DNA of 9,841 nucleotides from an uncultured Mollicutes bacterium (GTDB taxonomy: Bacteria > Bacillota_I > Bacilli_A > Acholeplasmatales > JAEDCM01): assembly GCA_947166335.1 (NCBI GenBank), contig CAMVDS010000028.1, positions 1 to 9,841 on the forward strand, read 5' to 3'. The stretch's first letter is position 1, and each line of letters begins with the position of its first letter. A model generated the notes under the pieces. It saw only the letters and a program-made list of their open reading frames with translations, had not been told where the DNA came from and made no database searches. A program made the translations under genes and the position numbers. Shown here piece by piece: positions 1 to 5,360 of the stretch.

Positions 1-36
1 AATGATATATTATTTAAATGATAGGTGGTAGAATAT

Positions 37-870
37 ATGAAACAAATAAAAGGTTTAGCAATTAATGATATATCTTGCGTCGGAAGATGTTCTTTGACTG
101 TCGCATTGCCTATAATTTCTTCAATGGGTATTGAGTGTTCAATTTTACCTACTGCAGTTTTATCTACTCATACAGGTGGATTTAGTGGCTATACATTCTT
201 AGACTTAGATAAAGAATTTAGTCCTATTACTAATCATTGGAAATCACTAAATAGAGATTTTGATTTTATTTATAGTGGCTTTCTATGTTCAAAAGAACAA
301 GTCGATTTGGTCATAAATACAATCGATTTATTCAAGAATGATAATAATATTGTTTTAGTTGATCCAGCTATGGCTGATAATGGAAGATTATATAGTTTGT
401 TTAATATGGAATTCGTGGACAAGATGAAAGAATTATGCAAGAAAGCAGATGTTATTGTTCCAAATATTACAGAAGCTTGTCTTCTTACAGGAATGACTTA
501 TATCGATGGTCCACAAAAGAAAGAATATATTACAGAATTAATTTATCACTTATCTAAGTTCGGGGTAAAAAAGATTGTTCTAACTGGTGTTTCATTTAAC
601 GATGATGAAATAGGTGTTGCAACATATGATGTATTAAGCGATGAATTAAGATATTATGCTAGAGAAAAAATATCTGGTTATTATCATGGTACAGGAGATA
701 TTTTTGCTAGTGTATTAATTGGTGCTTTAGCTAAAGGAATGGATCTTTTAGATAGTGCTAAATTAGCTGTTGATTTTACAGTTGATTCAATACTTGAAAC
801 TTTAAAATTAGATGATTATGATGAGAGATATGGTGTTTGCTTCGAGAAGGTTTTATCTAAATTAGTATAA
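37..870 (+). CDS. pdxK: Pyridoxal/pyridoxamine kinase (vitamin B6 salvage)
   Basis: Cytosolic kinase of the ribokinase superfamily (PF08543 type), expected to phosphorylate pyridoxal, pyridoxamine or pyridoxine with ATP and so supply pyridoxal phosphate. From the ATG at 37 it is 277 aa, normal for the family. Visible motifs are the N-terminal NDISCVGRCSL substrate segment (residues 10-20), DPAMADNG (109-116), VPNITEACLLTG (141-152) and the C-terminal anion-hole motif HGTGDIFAS (217-225), whose Asp (221) is the expected catalytic base. The open frame extends upstream to a GTG at 25, but AGGTGG at 23-28 lies 8 bases before the ATG at 37, so 37 is the better start. The next gene follows after 17 bp and is probably co-transcribed. 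Its promoter would lie off the left edge. The related hydroxymethylpyrimidine kinase ThiD is an alternative, but the N-terminal motif fits pyridoxamine kinase better. Confidence 0.9.
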   Translation: MKQIKGLAINDISCVGRCSLTVALPIISSMGIECSILPTAVLSTHTGGFSGYTFLDLDKEFSPITNHWKSLNRDFDFIYSGFLCSKEQVDLVINTIDLFKNDNNIVLVDPAMADNGRLYSLFNMEFVDKMKELCKKADVIVPNITEACLLTGMTYIDGPQKKEYITELIYHLSKFGVKKIVLTGVSFNDDEIGVATYDVLSDELRYYAREKISGYYHGTGDIFASVLIGALAKGMDLLDSAKLAVDFTVDSILETLKLDDYDERYGVCFEKVLSKLV

Positions 871-887
871 AATAATGGAGTGATTTT

Positions 888-1235
888 ATGGATAACGAAA
901 AAGAAAAAGATGAAATACAAGAAATGTTTTCTAAGCAACTTGAAGCAAGAGAAAATTTAGAGGCTGAAGAAGAAGACGATAGACCTACAGGGAAAACTCA
1001 TTTTACGGAAGTAATTTCTCCGATAGTTGCTTTAATACTTGGTATTGCTGCTTTGTTTAATTTATTTTGGTTTACTGCATATTTTGGCCTTATTTTTGCT
1101 GTATTAGGTTTATATATTTGTAAAAAGAAAGGTGTAAATAGAGGGATTGTCCTTTTAAATGTTATTGCTTTAGCAGTATGTTTTTTTATTGGAGGGTTCT
1201 GGATTATGCTTAATGTTTTAAAAGTTCTTTCCTGA
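888..1235 (+). CDS. Small membrane protein of unknown function
   Basis: I do not recognise a named family. The 115-aa protein has a highly charged, Glu-rich N-terminal third (residues 1-38), probably cytosolic and possibly helical or coiled. Three hydrophobic stretches follow, at about 42-58, 60-78 and 87-109, with a short basic loop (CKKKGVNRG) between the last two. The pattern of a glycine-containing helix pair around a KKKGxNRG turn resembles DUF4190-type small membrane proteins, but this is a resemblance only. A GGAG ribosome binding site at 877-880 precedes the ATG, and the gene starts 17 bp after pdxK, so it is likely the second gene of that operon. It ends with TGA, the only TGA stop in the window. 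Under a UGA=Trp code it would extend just six codons, to a TAA. Confidence 0.75.
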   Translation: MDNEKEKDEIQEMFSKQLEARENLEAEEEDDRPTGKTHFTEVISPIVALILGIAALFNLFWFTAYFGLIFAVLGLYICKKKGVNRGIVLLNVIALAVCFFIGGFWIMLNVLKVLS

Positions 1236-1248
1236 AAACATTTTCTTC

Positions 1249-1276
1249 TTTAAAAAGAAATAATATATGATATTAT
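1249..1276 (+). promoter_or_regulatory. Candidate promoter of the pyrophosphatase gene
   Basis: TTTAAA (1249-1254) and TATTAT (1271-1276) are spaced 16 bp. The -10 matches consensus at 5 of 6 positions and the -35 at 4 of 6. An overlapping alternative -10, TATGAT (1266-1271), is also possible. There is no clear terminator between the preceding membrane-protein gene and this site, so read-through from the pdxK operon may also contribute. Confidence 0.4.
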
Positions 1277-1298
1277 ATGTTTTATGGAGGTGTTAATA

Positions 1299-1829
1299 AT
1301 GAATATTTGGCATAACATAAATCCTAAAAGAATAAGTAAAGATGAATTTATTGCATGTATTGAAATATCTAAGGGTAGCAAAAACAAATATGAGCTTGAT
1401 AAAGAAACAGGTAGACTTTATCTAGATCGTATCTTATATACTTCAACACATTATCCTGCAAATTATGGGTTTATTCCAAGAACTTATGCAGATGATAATG
1501 ACCCACTTGATGTATTAGTAATTTGTTCAGAAGCAATATTGCCTTTATCACTTGTAAAATGTACTCCAATTGGTGTACTTAAGATGGTAGATGATGATAA
1601 AGTAGATGAAAAAATAATTGCTGTATGTGTAAATGATCCAGCAAACAATTGCTATCATGATGTAAAAGAATTACCACAACATTTATTTCAAGAAATAATG
1701 CACTTCTTTACAGTATATAAACAACTTGAAGGAAAGCAACCAATCGTAAAAGAAGTTCTTGGCCCTGAAGAAGCAAAGAAGAGTATTCAAAACGCATTAG
1801 ATGCATATATTGAAAAGTTTTGTGCATAG
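1299..1829 (+). CDS. ppa: Soluble inorganic pyrophosphatase, family I
   Basis: Cytosolic Mg2+-dependent enzyme that hydrolyses pyrophosphate to two phosphates, pulling biosynthetic reactions such as nucleic acid and aminoacyl-tRNA synthesis forward. At 176 aa it is the size of the Escherichia coli enzyme. The family signature DNDPLDV is at residues 66-72, giving the metal-binding Asp66, Asp68 and Asp71. Other active-site positions line up by one-residue offset with E. coli: Lys30, Glu32, Arg44, Tyr56, Asp98, Asp103, Lys105, and Tyr140-Lys141. No key residue is missing. The open frame can start at an ATG at 1284, but that ATG is part of the Shine-Dalgarno GGAGGTG (1287-1293), so the ATG at 1299 is chosen. 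The gene stands alone between its own candidate promoter and a strong terminator. Many Bacillota use the unrelated family II DHH enzyme instead. Confidence 0.95.
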   Translation: MNIWHNINPKRISKDEFIACIEISKGSKNKYELDKETGRLYLDRILYTSTHYPANYGFIPRTYADDNDPLDVLVICSEAILPLSLVKCTPIGVLKMVDDDKVDEKIIAVCVNDPANNCYHDVKELPQHLFQEIMHFFTVYKQLEGKQPIVKEVLGPEEAKKSIQNALDAYIEKFCA

Positions 1830-1867
1830 AAAACGACTTTAATTAATATTAGGTCGTTTTTTATTTT
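1830..1867 (+). terminator. Intrinsic terminator after ppa
   Basis: AAAACGAC (1830-1837) pairs perfectly with GTCGTTTT (1853-1860), an 8-bp stem that can gain a G-U and an A-U pair inside, followed by a T-rich run to 1867. It begins one base after the ppa stop codon. Confidence 0.85.
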
Positions 1868-1879
1868 ATAAAAATGATG

Positions 1880-1885
1880 TATAAT
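1880..1885 (+). promoter_or_regulatory. Consensus -10 element before the two-TM membrane protein
   Basis: TATAAT lies just after the ppa terminator and 21 bp before the ATG at 1907. The matching -35 region falls in the terminator T-tract and is not recognisable. The location of this element, inside the 5' end of the longer open frame starting at 1874, supports the downstream start. Confidence 0.45.
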
Positions 1886-1906
1886 AAAATAAAGGAAGTG
1901 ATATAT

Positions 1907-2344
1907 ATGGAAATAAAGAAAGATAAAAAATATTTTTGTATTTATCTAATTTGTGTTATTTTAGCTACTATTTTAAGCATTGGTGTTATCGTTTTTTTAA
2001 TAATAATGACAGTTAAGGAATACACAAATCCTTTACTATATTTACTACCATTATTTGCAGTTGTTGGAGATTTATTTGCATATAATTCATTTATTGGTTA
2101 CATTAAAACTCCTGATACTATTTTGAAAATAACTGATGAAGAAGTAATCTTCACACCAGATAAGACAAGACAAGAAGTTACATTAAAAATAAGTGATATT
2201 AAAGGAGTGCAAGTAGTTAGACCACTTATATGTCGTAGTGGTAAAAGAATCATTATTAACACTGATGAGGCTAAATACAATTTAGAAGATATAAATAATG
2301 TTAATGAGGCTTACGATATGCTTGTAGAAAAGATAAAAGGCTAA
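1907..2344 (+). CDS. Two-TM membrane protein with a soluble C-terminal domain, function unknown
   Basis: From the ATG at 1907 the protein is 145 aa. The frame opens at 1874, but GGAAG (1894-1898) sits 8 bases before 1907 and a consensus -10 lies between the two starts, so the shorter form is preferred. After a lysine-rich N-terminus (residues 3-8) come two hydrophobic helices, about 9-35 and 42-65. The remaining 80 residues alternate short strand-like segments (TILKITDEEVIF, VTLKISDIKGVQVV, KRIIINTDEAKYNL) and end in a predicted helix with many acidic residues. Two N-terminal helices plus a compact strand-rich, helix-capped tail resemble bacterial PH-like or STM3941-type membrane proteins. 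That is inference from layout; I cannot assign a role. It is a single-gene unit with a terminator overlapping its stop. Confidence 0.75.
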   Translation: MEIKKDKKYFCIYLICVILATILSIGVIVFLIIMTVKEYTNPLLYLLPLFAVVGDLFAYNSFIGYIKTPDTILKITDEEVIFTPDKTRQEVTLKISDIKGVQVVRPLICRSGKRIIINTDEAKYNLEDINNVNEAYDMLVEKIKG

Positions 2345-2357
2345 CTTAAGCCTTTTT
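2335..2357 (+). terminator. Intrinsic terminator overlapping the stop codon of the upstream gene
   Basis: AAAAGGCT (2335-2342) pairs perfectly with AGCCTTTT (2349-2356) across a 6-base loop and ends in a five-T run. The left arm covers the last two codons and the first base of the TAA stop. Confidence 0.8.
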
Positions 2358-2407
2358 GCACTTGATAAGGCATATATAAGTTATAAGCATTTTTTATAAA
2401 TTTGAGG

Positions 2408-2436
2408 TTGCATTTTATTTAAGTATTTATTATAAT
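2408..2436 (+). promoter_or_regulatory. Promoter of the aldo/keto reductase gene
   Basis: TTGCAT (2408-2413) and a consensus TATAAT (2431-2436) are separated by exactly 17 bp. The start of transcription would fall near 2443, leaving a leader of about 50 bases before the ATG at 2496. The 150-bp region 2345-2495 holds this promoter, the preceding terminator and the dyad at 2443-2460, and no gene. Confidence 0.65.
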
Positions 2437-2442
2437 ATTAGT

Positions 2443-2460
2443 ATGTAAACGTATTAACAT
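2443..2460 (+). promoter_or_regulatory. Candidate operator (cre/LacI-like imperfect dyad) at the start point
   Basis: ATGTAAACGTATTAACAT has matching outer arms (ATGT...ACAT and AA...TT, 6 of 9 pairs) and a TGTAAACG left half identical to the left half of the CcpA cre consensus TGWAANCGNTNWCA. The right half misses two defined positions. It sits immediately downstream of the -10 element, where a bound repressor would block initiation. Binding is inferred only. Confidence 0.35.
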
Positions 2461-2495
2461 ATTTTTTTTACATTTTTAGTTTGGAGGGATGAATT

Positions 2496-3512
2496 ATGTT
2501 TAATGCTGATCCAGGACGTTCACGTCGTATGCTTTACAGAAGAATGGGAACTACAGGTTTAAAGGTTTCAGTTCTATCTTTAGGTTTAAAGCATAACTTT
2601 AACACACCACAAGAATTTAAGTCTTGTCGTGAATTAGTTTTAACTGCTTTTAATAACGGTATAAACTATTTCGATTTAGCTGGTAATTTTGGTGAACCAG
2701 CAGGTATGACTGAAGAATTATTCGGTAAGATTATGCAAGATGATTTAATGCCTTATAGAGAAGAAATTATTATTTCTACTAAGGTTGGTGGAAAATCATC
2801 ATCTGATGCACCTATGTCTGAAGGTGGATCAAGAAAATTAATCTTATCTCAAGTTGATAAATCACTTGCTAGATTAAAAGTACCTTATGTTGATATTCTA
2901 TTCCATGAAAATTATGATCATGATATGAATCCAGAAGAAACTGCTTTAGCATTAGCTGAAGTTGTAAAAAGAGGTAAAGCTTTATATATTGGTTTAACTA
3001 ACTATACTGCACTTGAAGTTAGAAGAATGGCTGATTTATTAAAGCGTCTAGATGTTCCTTTTGTTGGTGGACAAATTAGATATTCATATTTAATTAGAGA
3101 TCCAGAAGATGATGGTGTAATTGATACATTATATGATTTTGGTGGAGGAACAATGGCTTATCAATGTTTAGCTCAAGGTTTATTAACTAATAAATATATT
3201 AGCCAAGATGTACCTGAAGTATGTAGAGCTACAAAAGATTTTATTCCAACATTAAATAAAGAAGATGTTACTGAAGAATTAAGAGGAACACTTACTAAGT
3301 TAAATATAGTTGCAGCACAAAGAGCTCAATCAATTGCTCAAATGAGCTTAGCTTGGGTTTTAAAGAACCAAAAAATAGCTACAGTAGTTATCGGTGTATG
3401 CAAGATTCCTCAATTAGCTGAAAACATTGGTACATTAAAGAAATTAGGATTTACACCAGATGAATTAAGACGTCTTGGTGATGATGTACAAATCAAGGGA
3501 AAGAAAAGATAA
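2496..3512 (+). CDS. Aldo/keto reductase, YghZ/AKR14-like, with altered catalytic residues
   Basis: A 338-aa TIM-barrel protein clearly related over its full length to the YghZ / L-glyceraldehyde 3-phosphate reductase group of NADPH-dependent aldo/keto reductases. Recognisable parts are MLYRRMGTTGLKVSVLSLGL (12-31), YFDLAGNFGEP (58-68), IISTKVGG (92-99), KALYIGLTNY (161-170), LAQGLLTNKYI (225-235) and VVIGVCKIPQLAENI (297-311). Of the usual Asp-Tyr-Lys-His tetrad, Asp60 and Lys96 are present. The Tyr position is Phe65. The His position aligns without gaps to Glu138, with His137 next to it. The cofactor loop, GASR in relatives, reads GVCK. Carbonyl reduction by the standard mechanism is therefore doubtful. 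The start is supported by GGAGGG (2483-2488), 7 bases upstream. A promoter and dyad precede it, and a strong hairpin separates it from the sugar kinase that follows. Confidence 0.85.
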   Translation: MFNADPGRSRRMLYRRMGTTGLKVSVLSLGLKHNFNTPQEFKSCRELVLTAFNNGINYFDLAGNFGEPAGMTEELFGKIMQDDLMPYREEIIISTKVGGKSSSDAPMSEGGSRKLILSQVDKSLARLKVPYVDILFHENYDHDMNPEETALALAEVVKRGKALYIGLTNYTALEVRRMADLLKRLDVPFVGGQIRYSYLIRDPEDDGVIDTLYDFGGGTMAYQCLAQGLLTNKYISQDVPEVCRATKDFIPTLNKEDVTEELRGTLTKLNIVAAQRAQSIAQMSLAWVLKNQKIATVVIGVCKIPQLAENIGTLKKLGFTPDELRRLGDDVQIKGKKR

Positions 3513-3537
3513 AAGATGATTGCAAAATCATCTTTTT
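3511..3537 (+). terminator. Strong hairpin terminator between the reductase and the ROK kinase
   Basis: AAAAGATGATT (3511-3521) and AATCATCTTTT (3526-3536) form a perfect 11-bp stem closed by the GNRA-type tetraloop GCAA (3522-3525), with a run of five Ts. The left arm begins inside the TAA stop of the reductase. Only 18 bp separate the T-run from the next ATG, so it may act as a partial terminator or 3'-end stabiliser within one transcript. Confidence 0.8.
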
Positions 3538-3555
3538 AAATAGTAGGAGGATTAT

Positions 3556-4416
3556 ATGAAAGCAATTTGTGGTATTGATGTAGGCGGTACAGCTGTTAAA
3601 ATTGGTATTTTTGATTTAGATATGAACTTAATTGAAAAGTATCAAATCAAAACAACAGAAAATATCTTTAAAGATGTTTATGAAAGTTTAAAGGATAAGG
3701 ATTATGAAATTACAAGTTATGGCGTTGGAGTTCCAGGACCAGTAGTTGATAATGTAGTAGATTGTCCTAATGCTAACTTAAAGAATGTTAATGTAAAAGT
3801 TGAATTAGAAAAATATGTAAAATGTAATAATATTTTCGTTGGCAATGATGCAAATATGGCTGCACTTGCAGAAGCTAAATGTGGCGCAGGTAAAGGATTA
3901 AAGAGTAGTGCAACTATTACAATTGGTACTGGTATTGGTTGTGGTATAGTTGTTGATGGAAAGATCTTAAATGGTGATTTTGGCGCAGGTGGAGAAATTG
4001 GACATATCAAAGTTACTGATGAAGGTAAATGTGGATGTGGTAATATAGGATGTCTTGAAACTACATGTGCAGCAAGAGGTATTGCTAATATAGCTAGTAA
4101 GTCAGAAAGATTAAAAGGCTTATCAGTAAAAGAAATAGTTGATATGGCTAGAGAAGGAGACGAAGAAGCATTTGCTTTAGTTGATAAGGTCTGTTATTAT
4201 CTAGCATATGCAGCAAGTATTATGGCTTGCGTAGTTAACCCTTCAGCAATTATTTTTGGCGGTGGTATTTCTAATGGTGGTGCTATCATTATTGATAATA
4301 TCAAAAAGCATTTTGCTAAGATTGCTTTTAGAAATGTTAAAAACACACAAATTTTAAAAGCAACAGCTGGAAATGATGCAGGAATTATTGGTGCTGCATA
4401 TTTAACTCAATGCTAA
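3556..4416 (+). CDS. ROK-family sugar kinase, probable glucokinase
   Basis: Cytosolic ATP-dependent sugar kinase of the ROK family, most likely making glucose 6-phosphate. Visible are the phosphate-binding DVGGT (8-12), the second loop VGVPGPV (57-63), the catalytic NDAN (97-100; Asp98 as base), the sugar-binding GGEIGH (145-150; Glu147, His150), the zinc motif CGCGNIGCLE (159-168; Cys159, Cys161, Cys166 with His150) and the adenine-side IIFGGG (232-237). No helix-turn-helix precedes the kinase domain, so it is an enzyme and not a NagC/XylR-type repressor. At 286 aa it is slightly short for Bacillota glucokinases (about 310-325 aa), with no motif lost. AGGAGG at 3545-3550 supports the start. 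Fructokinase or N-acetylmannosamine kinase activity cannot be excluded from sequence. Its transcription probably depends on read-through from the reductase promoter. Confidence 0.88.
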   Translation: MKAICGIDVGGTAVKIGIFDLDMNLIEKYQIKTTENIFKDVYESLKDKDYEITSYGVGVPGPVVDNVVDCPNANLKNVNVKVELEKYVKCNNIFVGNDANMAALAEAKCGAGKGLKSSATITIGTGIGCGIVVDGKILNGDFGAGGEIGHIKVTDEGKCGCGNIGCLETTCAARGIANIASKSERLKGLSVKEIVDMAREGDEEAFALVDKVCYYLAYAASIMACVVNPSAIIFGGGISNGGAIIIDNIKKHFAKIAFRNVKNTQILKATAGNDAGIIGAAYLTQC

Positions 4417-4460
4417 AAAAATAAAGGATGTTGATTAAACTTCAACATCCTCTTTTTTTT
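4417..4460. terminator. Bidirectional terminator between converging genes
   Basis: AGGATGTTGA (4425-4434) pairs perfectly with TCAACATCCT (4442-4451). On the plus strand the stem is followed by eight Ts (4453-4460). On the minus strand it is followed by a T-rich tract complementary to the A-run at 4415-4425. It can therefore stop both the kinase transcript and the DUF368 transcript. The right arm encodes the last codons of the DUF368 gene, whose stop lies in the loop. Confidence 0.85.
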
Positions 4461-5346
4461 CTTCACTTAAATTCTCTTCTAACTTGCTTTCATCTTTTTC
4501 TTTATTCTTTATGTAATCATATCTTGCTAAAAAGAATGTTGCAAAAGCTCCAGAAACTAATAATACAAATCCTACAACTATTTCTAAAACATTTATATTA
4601 GTATAATCTATTTTTATTAAAATACAAACTATACTTGCAACAACAAATCCTAGTATACCAAAATATGATTGAATTGGGAATTTATTTAAGAGCCATTTAA
4701 TTAATCTAGCGACTAATATAAAACCAAATATTACACCTATACAGAATGGTAATAAAATGGCTATATTATGCCCTAATTGGCTAATTTTTGTTAATCCTTT
4801 TACAGCTTCTATTATTCCTTCGTAGTATCCCATATTCATTAACACTAATGATCCACTAATACCAGGTATAATTGTTGTTGCGGCTGTAATCATTCCTACA
4901 AATATTAGTTTTACTATTAGTAAGAAACTTATGTTATCTAAAGATACTGTTTTATTCATATTTAGTAAACTGATTAATATTACTATAGCAGCAATTATGA
5001 TGAATATAGAAACATTTAAGAAACTATATTTTTTATGGACTTTTATATAAATATATGGAAGACCTCCTATTATTAGTCCAATGAATAACATCATCGTAGC
5101 TATAGGGAAGTTATCAAGTCCGAAATCTATAAGATAAGATCCACCAATTAAAGCAATTGCTATACCTATCACTAGAGGTATAATAAACTTTAAGTTTTCT
5201 TTTATATTTTTCCAAAAACAACTTAGAATATTAATAAGTTTTTCATAAATACCTAAAATGATAGCGAATGTACCACCGCTAACACCAGGAATAATATTAG
5301 CAATTCCCATTATAAAACCTTTAAGTATTAAAAGAATTGCTTTCAA
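4435..5346 (-). CDS. DUF368 membrane protein, PopT-like undecaprenyl phosphate translocase
   Basis: Polytopic membrane protein of 303 aa with about eight to nine hydrophobic segments. The family hallmark is seen twice: KGFIMGIANIIPGVSGG (9-25) and its half-repeat ITAATTIIPGISGS (153-166), as expected for an inverted-repeat transporter fold. Members of DUF368 (PF04018) studied in other bacteria, named PopT, are implicated in returning undecaprenyl phosphate, the lipid carrier for cell-wall synthesis, across the membrane; the same role here is inferred. The C-terminus (279-303) is a charged Lys/Glu tail, probably cytosolic. The start codon is TTG, supported by AGAGGTGAG (complement of 5350-5358); the next Met is residue 13, inside the conserved motif. 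It lies 14 bp downstream of the dehydrogenase gene and is almost certainly co-transcribed with it. Confidence 0.85.
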   Translation of the reverse strand: MKAILLILKGFIMGIANIIPGVSGGTFAIILGIYEKLINILSCFWKNIKENLKFIIPLVIGIAIALIGGSYLIDFGLDNFPIATMMLFIGLIIGGLPYIYIKVHKKYSFLNVSIFIIIAAIVILISLLNMNKTVSLDNISFLLIVKLIFVGMITAATTIIPGISGSLVLMNMGYYEGIIEAVKGLTKISQLGHNIAILLPFCIGVIFGFILVARLIKWLLNKFPIQSYFGILGFVVASIVCILIKIDYTNINVLEIVVGFVLLVSGAFATFFLARYDYIKNKEKDESKLEENLSEEKKEDVEV

Positions 5347-5360
5347 AGTCTCACCTCTAA

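Noticed and set aside
888..1256. UGA read as tryptophan (Mycoplasma-type code)
   Set aside because: The only candidate is the final TGA of this gene. All Trp codons seen are TGG and no conserved gene contains an internal TGA.
1242..1260. Possible terminator after the small membrane protein (TTTCTT / AAGAAA stem)
   Set aside because: Only six A/T-rich pairs, with no following T-run; too weak to call.
2356..2390. A second promoter upstream of the reductase (TTGATA 2362-2367, TATAAG 2382-2387)
   Set aside because: The hexamers are good but the 14-bp spacing is too short; pairing with TTGCAC at 2356 gives 20 bp. The promoter at 2408-2436 is clearly better.
3717..4010. Minus-strand open frame of 97 codons inside the ROK kinase gene
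   Set aside because: It lies antisense to well-conserved kinase motifs, has a proline/serine-rich shadow composition and shows no ribosome binding site.
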